A stretch of 64,000 nucleotides of DNA, from contig NC_067208.1 of the NCBI RefSeq assembly GCF_026262505.1, positions 13,091,962-13,155,961 on the forward strand, written 5' to 3'. This document shows, one piece after another, positions 21,960 to 30,855 of the stretch; the first letter of the stretch is position 1; every line of letters starts with the position of its first letter. The notes under the pieces are model-generated. The model saw only the letters and a list, made by a program, of their open reading frames with translations, was not told where the DNA came from and searched no databases. The position numbers and the translations under genes were made by a program. This DNA is from Trichomonas vaginalis G3. Its lineage: Eukaryota; Parabasalia; Trichomonadida; Trichomonadidae.

Positions 21960-22916
21960 TCGTCATTTTCAACTTCTTTAGCATATTCGTCAGGAGTTGT
22001 CTTATATTTGTTAGGAACTGTCTTTGAAAATATACCACCTTGAACTTTGACAAGTTTGAAACGAGGTCTGACAATAGTAGTTTTATCTTCTGCTTGCAGT
22101 CTGTACATTTTGCCATGTTTGCCTAAAACTTCATAATATTCTCTTGTATACTTTCTTCTATTTTTACGAACACGAACGTGAGTACCTGTCGAGTTCCCAT
22201 TGTTGTCATAGTCAATAGTATTTTCATATGGGTCGCGTTTAGGTATTTCTATTTTTACTTTGTCACCTTTCTGAAGTTTGAAGCCCGGCATTCTTTCTTG
22301 TTTGTCTCTTTTGACTAAATTGTTAAATATATAGTCTTTCTCTAAGTCGGGGTTGTTTTTCATTTCTTCGGGGGAGTGGTTTCCCAAACCTTTTTGTTTA
22401 CGGCTATTGTAAATATTTAAAACTTGTCTCATCTTTGCCATGGAGAAGTGTCTATACTTGTCGTCATATGACATTTCATTTGCTTCACCACCTTGTGGTT
22501 GATTTAAGTCTCTTAAGATTTTTATACAACTGTCAATGACACCAAGAGCAGAATGGTTTTGGTCGACAATGAAATATTGGTTTACATTTTTTGAACGCAG
22601 ATAGTTTTTAATATCGTCTGATTTGAAAGAACTTTCATAGTCAGATGTCAGTTTTGTTGGATGGTATTTGTCAACGAATATTGTCAAAGCAGTTTTCACA
22701 TCTAAAATATTTTTTGGACCATAATGGTATGGCTTCACAGTATCTTGTGTTTTGACCGACAAATATTAGCCAGTATGGTGGTCCATCTTCTCTATACCTC
22801 GGAATGTTTTCCAAGATATCCATAAACCAAGCATTTGGTGTTGAACTAAAGATTTTTACCATGAGTGCTTTCTTTGTCGCTTTAGAAACATACGGGTCCT
22901 TGTTTGAATTCGTCAT
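21956..22916 (-). pseudogene. Polinton integrase (rve family), E2 copy
   Basis: This is the E2 copy of the retroviral-type integrase that is whole at 54808-55767. The WFMDILENI, LTSDYESSF and HSALGVID blocks of the catalytic core and the C-terminal SH3-like part (KLQKGDKVKIEIPKRDP) are recognisable. It lies convergent with the fibre gene and divergent from the MG-start gene at 22933. The copy is broken. Confidence 0.85.
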
Positions 22917-22932
22917 TTTTAACCCATAAGAA

Positions 22933-23332
22933 ATGGGTTTATTTGGCGCATTAGCAGGAGTCGCATCTAGATTTTTGCCCGCAGTGGGAACACTAGCCAG
23001 GTGCATTTGGAATTGGAAGGAAGATTTTGAGTACATTAGGTATACTGAAAGAGAAAGCACAACCTATTATACAAACTGTACAGAAAGGTTGGGAGGTAGC
23101 ACGAGATGCAGCAAATCTTATTCCAAATCCTGAAACAAGAGGAAAAGTTCAAGGATGGATGGACAATGTAGGAAGACAAGCAGGAAACTATTATAACAAA
23201 GCAAATGACTACTATAACCAAGCAGGGCACTATATGGACCAAGGTGAAAGATTCTTTAACAGAGGATATAACCATGCACAACAGTGGGTAAACAACAACC
23301 AACCTCAACCGCCTCAAACGTGGGGAATGTAA
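22933..23332 (+). pseudogene. MG-start membrane-active-type protein, E2 copy
   Basis: This is a homologue of the 133-aa gene at 55785-56186. It begins MGLFGALAGVASRFLPAVG, a Gly/Ala-rich hydrophobic helix, and continues with an aromatic repeat (NYYNKANDYYNQAGHYMDQG) and a Pro/Gln end. The copy is broken. Confidence 0.5.
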
Positions 23333-23351
23333 AATTTTTTACTGAGATGAA

Positions 23352-23507
23352 ATGAACAATACAGCATTGAGACAAATGGGCTCAAGATGGATTTGTCGGC
23401 TTCCAGCAGTTACACCACCACGTGTTTGTCAAGTTCTTCCTATACCTCAGGAAGTTTTAGACCGACTTAAAAAACCTAAACAACCAGTTGAAAACAAACC
23501 AAACTAA
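23352..23507 (+). CDS. Small basic protein (51 aa), E2 copy
   Basis: The short frame MNNTALRQMGSRWICRLPAV ends PVENKPN and is preceded by TTTTTTACTGAGATGAA, the same leader found before the next gene at 23527. The E3 copy at 56206-56358 is open and nearly identical, which supports it as a real gene. The function is unknown. Confidence 0.55.
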   Translation: MNNTALRQMGSRWICRLPAVTPPRVCQVLPIPQEVLDRLKKPKQPVENKPN

Positions 23508-23526
23508 AATTTTTTACTGAGATGAA

Positions 23527-24111
23527 ATGACCGAAGAAGTTGAAACGGTAGATTTGACACCACAAACAAAAAGTTCAGAACCATTGTCAAAACCTGTCAA
23601 AGAACTTACAGATGAAGAGAAAAATTCAATAATAGAAAGTGCCAGGTCTGGAAATACAAACTCTAACTACAAAGTCACTTTTCATAAAAATGGAACGGCT
23701 AGTATCTCAAAAAAGAAACAGACTCTCACAAATAAAATATTGAAGTCTGAAGGAGCTTTCGAGACAACAGATGGGAAAGTATACTTCACTGACCAACAGT
23801 TCATTATAGAACATCTCATTGACTTAGAGTCGAAATATTCTAAACTTTACAACAAACACAAAAAGTTGAAAGGAAAACAAAAACAAATGGCATATGATAT
23901 TTATGAAGATGTTGACGACACAACTGTTCCTGCAAGTGAAGTAAAGTCAGAGGAACCGAAAAGTGACGAAAAACCAATAGAAGAAGAAAAACCAAAAACT
24001 GAAGATAAACCAAAACCAAAGTTTAGTCTGGAGACTAAACCAAGTCAACCTTCATTAGCTGGTATGGGTTGGCGTCAAAGACTTATGGCAGCAGGTGGTT
24101 ATGTAAAGTAA
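23527..24111 (+). CDS. Charged 194-aa protein upstream of polymerase B, E2 copy
   Basis: The frame is open and almost identical to 56378-56962. The middle has a compact strand-helix part (YKVTFHKNGTASISKKKQTL, FTDQQFIIEHLIDLES). A long Lys/Glu/Pro-rich spacer and the conserved C-terminal end LAGMGWRQRLMAAGGYVK follow. It shares the leader TTTTTTACTGAGATGAA with the gene before it. The place just before polymerase B could suit a terminal protein or other replication partner, but no motif shows this. A scaffold role is an alternative. Confidence 0.55.
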   Translation: MTEEVETVDLTPQTKSSEPLSKPVKELTDEEKNSIIESARSGNTNSNYKVTFHKNGTASISKKKQTLTNKILKSEGAFETTDGKVYFTDQQFIIEHLIDLESKYSKLYNKHKKLKGKQKQMAYDIYEDVDDTTVPASEVKSEEPKSDEKPIEEEKPKTEDKPKPKFSLETKPSQPSLAGMGWRQRLMAAGGYVK

Positions 24112-24140
24112 AGGAAAAACATTTTTTTATTTTTATAGAA

Positions 24141-26293
24141 ATGCCCCCATATAGAATGGACAGAAGGTCTGCTAGAATAAAAGCAGAGTTAGAAAGATAT
24201 GGTTGGAGAGTTTCAAAGAAGTTTAAATATAGGAAGGGAAGACCCATAAAAGTCTATGACAAACTATCTGGTCTTCGCTACGAAATGGACCTGGAAACAG
24301 CACGCGCAAATTATCCAAACAGACTAGAGAGGTTAGAAGAAGAACGTCTTATGGACATGCCTTTCGATGTTACTGAACCGCAAGTTGAAGGACACGACGG
24401 CTTTGCCAGATTCTACTGGAAACATGACGAACAATTGCATCCTTTGAGGAGGAAAAAAGGAAAAGGTGAAGACGCACATGCTCCCATGGAAAGAACAAGA
24501 TATGCATATGAAAAGTATCGTGAGGTTAGAAGTAAAATTACATCTGGTCGAACCTTTACAGTAAACTTTGACAAAGGAAAGAACAAAGAAGGCTTCATGG
24601 GAGTACTTGCTGCAATTCAAGACGGAAATAAGAAAGGACACAATCTCAGATTGACCATAACAGATTTGGATGGTCACATTTACTATGCACATGGCAATGT
24701 CACAACAGCCGCACAACTTCTTGACGCTTTCAAGACTACAAAGAGAGAACAAATGGTTGACTCCGACTCAGACATTTTGAATGCAATTGAAGGAATTGCA
24801 AGTGTCAAGTTCGAATGGTACCAACCTAACCCTCAAGCAGTCAGACAACATGCTGGATACTTCCCGTTCATAAATAAGTCTGACATTGACTTGACAAGGT
24901 ATGGAATTTACAATTCAATTGAAACAATTGTCAATGAACCTTGCATTCTTACATGTCTCAGGAACTCTGGTCTTGTTACAGATGAGAAAATGAAGTATCT
25001 TGAGTCATGTGTGAAGACAAGGTACATTCTCAGAGGTCAATTGCAAAGATTGCACCGTTGGCAAATGTCAATATCCGCGTCAACATACCGACTGAGAAAG
25101 GTTCTTCACATGACGACTATGTTGTTGACAAAGACTTACCATGGTTGAAGATTGTACTTGTCCACAACCACTTCATGTTGAACGAAAGTCTTACAAACCC
25201 ATTGTTCGGAAAAGGCAAGTGCAACATTGTCAGAGCTGTTAACATTCTTTTCGAGAAAGGCTTGTTGGAACCAATTCCAGATGACAAGCTGACAGAAACT
25301 TTTGTACCAAAAGACGAAACAAACTTTTCATTGTTAGCAAGACCAAAAGTTGTTCCAGACAAAGTTATAGCACAAAAGAAGTACACAGTTCCAAAAGGAG
25401 TTGGATTGTTCGGATACCAACCTGAACCAGAAGAACTTCCAATGAGGTTGCAAGAACTTCAAGATGCTATAAACAAACTTCCATTGAGACATCCAATTGA
25501 CGTCAAATTGTATTGGAGAGCATCTGAGCTAGGTCAGAAGGTTTTATATGAAACAGGTTGCTTCGACGATGTTTATGAGATAACAGGAGAAGTTTCTCAG
25601 AAGATAAGAGACTCACTTGAATTTCCACGAACTGGACCCATTGGTTGCGACAAGTTCGACTCAAACGAAAAGATATACTATGTCGACCTTAACGCTGCAT
25701 ACATGAGGTTTGTCCAATATATTCCGACTGGAATTCCAAACGAAGACGGTGAGTTCCCGGGAAGGAACTATACAGTTGGAAAGGTCATACAACAACTCTA
25801 TGATATTAGGAAAGCTTCAAACCCCAAACTTGCAATGACACTCAAATTGCTTATGAATTCGACATGGGGATATTCCATTAAAAAACCTCAAAAGATGAAG
25901 AGTAAACACTATGAGAAGGTCGACAACTTTGTTGAAAGGTTTTCTCCTTTTGTTTTGAAGTACGAGTTCACCGAAGGTCAAAATGGCTTAGTAACCACAT
26001 TAAAACCTATTGTCGAACATTGGTCCTATCCTCAGTTCGCAAAGGCAGTCCTTGACAACTACAACAAATTCTTCTCGGAAGTTAAATCCAAAGTGAAGGT
26101 TTACTATGAGAACATCGATGCGCTCATGACGAACGAAGAAGGATACAACAAACTCATTGAAATGGGAATGGTCGGTGAAAAGATGGGCTGTTTTAAGCTA
26201 GACAAGGTATTTTCCGAAGTTCATGTAATATCGAAAAGGAAGTACTGGGGAATACTTGAAGACGGCACAGAAATAAAACATTGCATGAAATAA
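24141..26293 (+). pseudogene. Protein-primed-type family B DNA polymerase, E2 copy
   Basis: The family B palm motifs appear in order: motif A VDLNAAYMRF (around 25680), motif B KLLMNSTWGYS (around 25850) and motif C ENIDALMT (around 26110). This is the Polinton replicative polymerase, related to protein-primed phage and adenovirus enzymes. The gene region of about 718 codons is shorter than most Polinton polymerases, and the A-to-B distance of about 57 residues is short; the E3 copy is alike in both respects. I could not place the exonuclease motifs with confidence. The leader is ACATTTTTTTATTTTTATAGAA. The copy is broken. Confidence 0.88.
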
Positions 26294-26347
26294 AACATTG
26301 CATGAAATAAAAACGTTTTTAAAACAGTATATTTTTACATATATTAA

Positions 26348-27208
26348 ATGCTTCAGGTTGAAAAACAAAGAACAAAAGTAGCAGATACAAAACCGTTAGA
26401 CTATATCTTTACAAACGCTGGTAGGACTATATCAGATGAAGAAATTTTATCCCGAACTTACAGGTTTGACTATCCAATTCGTTGGCTTCAAAGTCCTTCA
26501 GATGCAAAGGCAATAGGATTTAGAAGAGTTTTGTTTTCAAATAGAACTAATGCATTCATGTTCGCAGTATATTTTCATGGCCAGTATAAAGGCTCTGATG
26601 GTCTAATAGAAAAATTTGACGAAATGAAAATCTTTACAATTCGTTCAGACGAAAGTCTTGAAAAAACTCTAAATGACTTTCAAACTCAAATAAACAAATA
26701 CTACTGGGAATTTCAAGAAAAATACGACTCTTTACTAAATGGAACATACTATCTGAAGCTAGAATACGACAAGATGAACTCCACAGTTTCATTTCAAAAG
26801 ATTGAAATTAACCCTCCAAGAGATACAGAGTTTTTATATTGGGGGGTGGACAAACGTTCTTGGGCGCAATTTCTTCGGTTACTAAACCAGAACGAACCAT
26901 TACCACCAGATGGTCCATTTAAATTTATACTTCCACCAGCAGATTTGACAGTTTATAGAAACGTGTTTGACCCTCAAAATGTCATGTGTCATGCAAGTTT
27001 CAGTTCAAGCAACAACAGTTTTCTGTGTATCGGTAAGGACTTTTATGACTTTGCTTCTAAATTCTACGAACCACCTAGTAACAGTTTCTCTGACTTTCAA
27101 GTTTGGTTCACAACAAACGGTGTGCAGCATATAATTCCATTGTACTATGACTTTTATCTCGAATTGTCTTTCATATACAACTACGGAAAAGTGCTGAAAA
27201 AGTATTGA
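26348..27208 (+). CDS. Unknown 286-aa element protein, second paralogue in E2
   Basis: This is an open frame paralogous to 19808-20651 and 52076-52924. Shared blocks are RFDYPIRWLQ, AKAIGFRR, HASFSSSNNSFLC, FQVWFTTNG and LELSFIYNYG, so both proteins share one fold along their full length. It lies right after polymerase B in E2; E3 lacks it at the equivalent place. A leader with TATATTTTTACATATATTAA precedes it. A second capsid- or fibre-associated protein is possible but no family was recognised. Confidence 0.6.
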   Translation: MLQVEKQRTKVADTKPLDYIFTNAGRTISDEEILSRTYRFDYPIRWLQSPSDAKAIGFRRVLFSNRTNAFMFAVYFHGQYKGSDGLIEKFDEMKIFTIRSDESLEKTLNDFQTQINKYYWEFQEKYDSLLNGTYYLKLEYDKMNSTVSFQKIEINPPRDTEFLYWGVDKRSWAQFLRLLNQNEPLPPDGPFKFILPPADLTVYRNVFDPQNVMCHASFSSSNNSFLCIGKDFYDFASKFYEPPSNSFSDFQVWFTTNGVQHIIPLYYDFYLELSFIYNYGKVLKKY

Positions 27209-27586
27209 AAAATGAGATGTTTAGGTTAGATGGTTTTAGGTGTCACTACGTCACCAGGTCCCTCGGTCCCTCGGTCCCTCGGTCATTTTAACTTCTCTGA
27301 AAAAGTGTGACAACATGACATTTAGACAACAACACAGGAGATAGATTTCATCGTCAATGTTTTGTCATGAATTTCATCGTAAATGTTTTGTCATGAATTT
27401 CATCGTATTCTTTTCACCCGTTGAATTTTGTATAAAAAGCAACCCGCGGAATTCCGGCGGTTGGTATATTCTTCACAAAATGCTTGTTTTGAGGTCGAGC
27501 CACAAACGAATGTCCGACGGTTAAGCCACAAACGAATGTCCGACGTACCACCAAAAAATATTTTTTATTTTTATTGTAAGAACAGT
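27209..27586. other. Repeat-rich accessory intergenic zone of E2
   Basis: The zone holds a triplet repeat of CCCTCGGT (near 27260), two copies of a TTCATCGTAAATGTTTTGTC-type unit, palindrome-family copy 1, and a doubled CACAAACGAATGTCCGACG motif whose second copy ends at an MSDVPP-type start relic (27535). I see no gene in it. Confidence 0.6.
27429..27490 (+). repeat. Palindrome-family repeat, copy 1
   Basis: The unit reads TGTATAAAAAGCAAC, then a palindromic core around CGGAATTCCG, then GGTTGGTATATTCTTCAC and AAAATGCTTG. It shares about 60 bp with the copies at 27772, 28419 and 28504. Confidence 0.8.
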
Positions 27587-28249
27587 ATGACAGTCGAAGC
27601 AAAAACGTTCACGAACAAATCTAATGGCGAAACATTCACAAAAGGCACTTACAACGGTATTGAAGTCTTACGTAGAGACAAGGATGGTTATATAAATGCA
27701 ACAAATATGTGTCAGCAGTTTAGGAAGGACTTTAGAAGGTTGTTGGAAAATAAGTCCTGGGAAGAGTACTATAAGGCATTTTGTGAAGAATATACCAACC
27801 GCCGGAATTCCGGCGGTTGCTTTTTATATAAAATTCATGCAGGAATTCCCGATGAAATCAAACAGGTTAGAGGAACGTATGTAGACCCAAGACTCGTAAA
27901 CTATATAGCAATGTGGGCTTCTCCAAAATATTGCATAGCAGTTGGAAAAATTCTGGACTCCATAGACAAGAAAGTTCATGAGAAATTAGATGAAGAAGAA
28001 CTTGAAGATACAGCAGAGAATGCTAAACCTTTGTTCGAACAAGAAGTTAGAAAAATGCATGAAAAACAAATAGAACATGAACATGAGATATGTTCTGGTT
28101 ATAGAGACTCTCCATACGAACTAGACCAATGGGAACAAGAAGATTTAAAGAGAGAATTTAGAGAATATGAACTCGCTAAAGTTTCATTAGAAGCTGCAGA
28201 AGAGAGGTTAAAAGTTTGGGGTCGATTTGTACAAAAATATTGTGAGTAA
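27587..28249 (+). CDS. KilA-N domain protein with embedded palindrome repeat (220 aa)
   Basis: This is an open frame. It begins MTVEAKTFTNKSNG and has KilA-N signatures: VLRRDKDGYINATNMCQQF near residue 30, and RGTYVDPRLVNYIAMWASPKYC near residue 95. A long Glu/Lys-rich coiled coil follows (EELEDTAENAKPLFEQEVRK). Between the two KilA-N halves lie about 20 residues (EEYTNRRNSGGCFLYK) encoded by copy 4 of the palindrome family in reverse orientation, in frame. A DNA-binding regulator is likely. The leader ATTTTTTATTTTTATTGTAA is shared with the gene at 28765. Confidence 0.75.
   Translation: MTVEAKTFTNKSNGETFTKGTYNGIEVLRRDKDGYINATNMCQQFRKDFRRLLENKSWEEYYKAFCEEYTNRRNSGGCFLYKIHAGIPDEIKQVRGTYVDPRLVNYIAMWASPKYCIAVGKILDSIDKKVHEKLDEEELEDTAENAKPLFEQEVRKMHEKQIEHEHEICSGYRDSPYELDQWEQEDLKREFREYELAKVSLEAAEERLKVWGRFVQKYCE
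27772..27833 (-). repeat. Palindrome-family repeat, copy inside the KilA-N frame
   Basis: It is the reverse complement of the same unit found at 27429, 28419 and 28504, with core CCGCCGGAATTCCGGCGG. It lies wholly within the KilA-N reading frame and keeps it open. Confidence 0.85.
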
Positions 28250-28418
28250 ATGAACCATTTTATTTTTATTGAATTCGGCAAAAATATATTTTAGGTTAGA
28301 TGGTTTTTAGGTGTCACTACGTCACCAGGTCACCAGGTAATTTAAACTTCTCTGAAAAAGTGTGACAACATGACATTTTGACAACAACACAGGAGATAGA
28401 CTTCATCGTCAATGTTTT

Positions 28419-28481
28419 GTATAAAAAGCACCCGCCGGAATTCCGGCGGTTGGTATATTCTTCACAAAATGCTTGTTTTGT
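28419..28481 (+). repeat. Palindrome-family repeat, copy 2
   Basis: It has TGTATAAAAAGCACC, the perfect core CCGCCGGAATTCCGGCGG and GGTATATTCTTCAC. It is nearly identical to the other copies. Confidence 0.85.
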
Positions 28482-28503
28482 TGAGACTTCATCGTAAATG
28501 TTT

Positions 28504-28566
28504 TGTATAAAAAGCACCCGCCGGAATTCCGGCGGGTGGTATATTCTTCACGAAATGCTTGTTTTG
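28504..28566 (+). repeat. Palindrome-family repeat, copy 3
   Basis: Here the core widens to a perfect 24-bp palindrome centred on GAATTC. The same flanks follow, ending AAATGCTTGTTTTG and then AGGTCGAGCCAC as in copy 1. Confidence 0.85.
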
Positions 28567-28610
28567 AGGTCGAGCCACTTTTGGCTCCACCTGTTTTTTC
28601 AACCAAAACT

Positions 28611-28687
28611 CATTTTACTCAGCAAAAATATATTTTAGGTGAAGTGGTGAGATCTCACCTGTTTTCTCACCTCTTTTCTCACCTCTT
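28611..28687 (+). repeat. Cassette inverted repeat, left arm
   Basis: A 77-bp arm, matching 29682-29758 in reverse complement with one mismatch. Confidence 0.9.
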
Positions 28688-28764
28688 GAATTTTCATGAA
28701 TTTTCCCGAAATAAAAAAAGTTAGTTTTTTTAAAAAAAATATTTTTTATTTTTATTGTAAGAAC

Positions 28765-29679
28765 ATGTTAGCAACAACTTCACCAAACTCGTTAGTCATG
28801 AACCCAACTTCAATGTTAGTAGAGATGAAAAGCTTCATTCCTTCTTCATATACTTTCGAAACAGAAATCCAGAAGATAAAGCAAGAACTTCTCCAAGGAG
28901 ATTTAGACTGTAGTGCAAAAGATGAAACAAATGAAGAATATCTTTATGAAATGCAGGATATTATTGACCATCTACCTAAACTTCCTGAAATACAACAACA
29001 AAAGCTTACTATTCCTGAATTCGATGAAATAGAAGTCAAAGCAACTGACTCAGTAGAAACCAAGAAGTTCATACGTAAGGTAAACTATGAGTTTCTTGGA
29101 TTTCATTGCAACCACAAAGTCATGGACAAAGATTGCGATATGTTATATAAGAACATCTCTGACATATACAAATCTGAAGAATTTAAGACCTACGACAACT
29201 TTGTTTCGTTAGTTGCAAAATGTGTATGGCAGATAAGAGATAAAGATAAAAGAGGTAAAGTATGGAACGAACAGATAAAACCAGCAACTTTTGAGTTAAA
29301 GAAAACCATTGACGCCTTAGTTGTACTTGCAGGTTTTATTTCAATGTACAATGCTAAAATGAACCCACAATGTTCAAAATGTAAAGCAGCAATGAGGAAA
29401 TATAACTACTCCGTCAAAGAGATAGAACGTATGCGAAACGACTATGCAGATTTAAAGAAAGAAGCAGAGAAACCAGCAGAAGATAAAATGGACATGTTGA
29501 CATTTCTAAACAAAAACTATCCAACAGCTGACGATTTCCTTCTATCTGATGTCAAGAAGAAATATAAAGAAACCTTCGGCATTGTTAAAACTTTTGACAT
29601 ACTGACAGAAGAAATAGAAGCTACAAAACTGTTTAGAATTTCAAATATACATCGTACAATTCATGTAAGACGCTTGTGA
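28765..29679 (+). CDS. Unknown 304-aa protein of the inverted-repeat cassette
   Basis: This is an open frame starting MLATTSPNSLVMNPTS, the only gene of the cassette. It is mostly helical and charged, with two Cys/His clusters: GFHCNHKVMDKDCDM in the middle and MNPQCSKCKAAMRKYNYS further on, whose CxxC could bind metal. A coiled-coil-like stretch (VKEIERMRNDYADLKKEAEK) follows. No transposase or nuclease triad was recognised. The leader ATTTTTTATTTTTATTGTAA lies inside the left arm's inner flank. A DNA-binding role is possible but not shown. Confidence 0.6.
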   Translation: MLATTSPNSLVMNPTSMLVEMKSFIPSSYTFETEIQKIKQELLQGDLDCSAKDETNEEYLYEMQDIIDHLPKLPEIQQQKLTIPEFDEIEVKATDSVETKKFIRKVNYEFLGFHCNHKVMDKDCDMLYKNISDIYKSEEFKTYDNFVSLVAKCVWQIRDKDKRGKVWNEQIKPATFELKKTIDALVVLAGFISMYNAKMNPQCSKCKAAMRKYNYSVKEIERMRNDYADLKKEAEKPAEDKMDMLTFLNKNYPTADDFLLSDVKKKYKETFGIVKTFDILTEEIEATKLFRISNIHRTIHVRRL

Positions 29680-29681
29680 AA

Positions 29682-29758
29682 AAGAGGTGAGAAAAGAGGT
29701 GAGAAAACAGGTGAGATCTCACCTCTTCACCTAAAATATATTTTTGCTGAGTAAAATG
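29682..29758 (-). repeat. Cassette inverted repeat, right arm
   Basis: A 77-bp arm in inverted orientation to 28611-28687. Confidence 0.9.
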
Positions 29759-30156
29759 ACCAAATTTCATTATATAACTGTATTTTTTTGACGAAGAGAA
29801 CTTTGACACTTCGTAAAAAAAATTCCTGAAATCGTGAAAAAATGACCAAATTTCATGAATTTCCTCATATGTTTGCGACCCTCGGAAAACCGAGGGTCGA
29901 GATTCCGTACGAAAATCGCAAAAAAACTCTATGAAAATCGTGAAAAATTGCGAGTACGTTAAAAACCGTAGTCGCCTAAAACTCATGAAAATCGTGAAAA
30001 AATGACCAAATTTCATGATATAACTGTATTTTTTTTACCAAGTGAACTTTGACACTTCGTCAAAAAAATCCCTGAAATCATATCTTTTATACAAGATAAA
30101 AAATAGCGTTAGTTTTTTATAAAATATTTTTTTTATTTTGTATGTAAGAACAGGAA
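29759..30156. other. Intergenic direct repeats and hairpin before KilA-N/T5orf172 gene
   Basis: An imperfect direct repeat of about 80 bp (ACCAAATTTCAT, ATATAACTGTATTTTTTT, ACTTTGACACTTCGT) lies at about 29759-29840 and 30003-30085. A perfect hairpin is at 29876-29899. A CTATGAAAATCGTGAAAAATTG motif from the neighbouring KilA-N coding sequence also appears here. No gene is seen. Confidence 0.6.
29876..29899. repeat. Perfect 10-bp-stem hairpin
   Basis: CGACCCTCGG and CCGAGGGTCG flank the loop AAAA. It resembles the hairpin inside the KilA-N gene at 31077-31102. Confidence 0.85.
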
Positions 30157-30771
30157 ATGACAAACACTGAGTTTGAAACAGTTAAAAAGATAGACAATGA
30201 CACCAAAGTGGTTAGAATAGGTGATTTAAACGTAAGATACTCAAAGAAATACAACAAATATTCTTTGTCAGACATTTTAACACTATCTGAAGGAAAGAAA
30301 GCACACGACTGGGTTAGAAATGCTTCTACTCAGAAAATTTTGACAAAAAATCCTGAGCTTATGATATCGGTAAGATTCTATGGAACAAGAGCATATCTTA
30401 TAGACAAAAGTCTTATACCAGTAGTTTTGTTCTGGATTGACCCAGTTGTTGGATATAATTTCATAACATATGGTTCATTCGATACTGAACGTTGCAGTGA
30501 AGGCTTAGTTTACATCGTTCAGAAACCGAAGGACTTCAATACAAAGAGATATAAGATAGGAAGAACATTTAATATAACTCAAAGATATGACAGTATAGTC
30601 AATAGAGTTAAGGTTGTGTTCGTTAACGATATGAGAGCTGCTGAAACAGAACTACTTGAAAAGTTTGAGAAAATGTATGGTGCTCCCACGAAAGGTAAAG
30701 AAACGTTTGAAGTAGATGAGATCGACAAAGCTATAAAATTATTTGACGAAGTTGCTGAAAAATACATGTAA
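30157..30771 (+). CDS. KilA-N-like / T5orf172 (GIY-YIG-like) protein (204 aa)
   Basis: This is the whole copy. Residues about 15-95 form a KilA-N/Bro-like region (VRIGDLNVRYSKKYNKYSL, DWVRNASTQKILTKNPEL, VVLFWIDPVVGYNF). Residues about 110-200 form a T5orf172-type domain: LVYIVQKPKD, then YKIGRTFNITQRYDSI and a long helix ending in LEKFEKMYG. T5orf172 belongs to the GIY-YIG nuclease superfamily and is often fused to Bro or KilA-N domains in large DNA viruses. A DNA-processing or regulatory role is inferred. The leader is ATTTTTTTTATTTTGTATGTAA. Confidence 0.8.
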   Translation: MTNTEFETVKKIDNDTKVVRIGDLNVRYSKKYNKYSLSDILTLSEGKKAHDWVRNASTQKILTKNPELMISVRFYGTRAYLIDKSLIPVVLFWIDPVVGYNFITYGSFDTERCSEGLVYIVQKPKDFNTKRYKIGRTFNITQRYDSIVNRVKVVFVNDMRAAETELLEKFEKMYGAPTKGKETFEVDEIDKAIKLFDEVAEKYM

Positions 30772-30855
30772 AGCGTTTATTTTGGTCTTTTATACAAGAT
30801 AGAAAATAACGCTTTTATTTTTATTTTATTTTTTATTTTGTATGTAAAGACAGAT

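Larger units (their letters stand above)
28250..28610. other. Intergenic repeats between KilA-N gene and nested cassette
   Basis: The stretch has a CGGCAAAAATATATTTTAGG segment like the cassette ends, a TGTCACTACGTCACCAGGTC motif also present near 27240, and two palindrome-family copies. There is no credible gene. Confidence 0.6.
28611..29758. mobile_element. Nested 1.15-kb cassette with 77-bp terminal inverted repeats
   Basis: The left arm 28611-28687 and right arm 29682-29758 are inverted copies matching at 76 of 77 positions. The arms begin CATTTTACTCAGCAAAAATA and contain AGGTGAAG, the palindrome GGTGAGATCTCACC and a TTTTCTCACCTC repeat. Between them is one gene (28765-29679). The window start (1-60) carries a diverged version of one arm in E1. 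ACCAAA stands near both outer edges, but this word is common locally, so no target duplication is claimed. Confidence 0.75.

Noticed and set aside
24141-26293. Adenovirus-type cysteine protease expected in Polintons
   Set aside because: I found no gene with a recognisable His, Asp/Glu and Cys protease pattern; it may be absent, highly diverged or outside the window.
28602-29764. ACCAAA as a 6-bp target duplication of the nested cassette
   Set aside because: The left copy is offset from the arm by 3 bp and the word recurs several times nearby.
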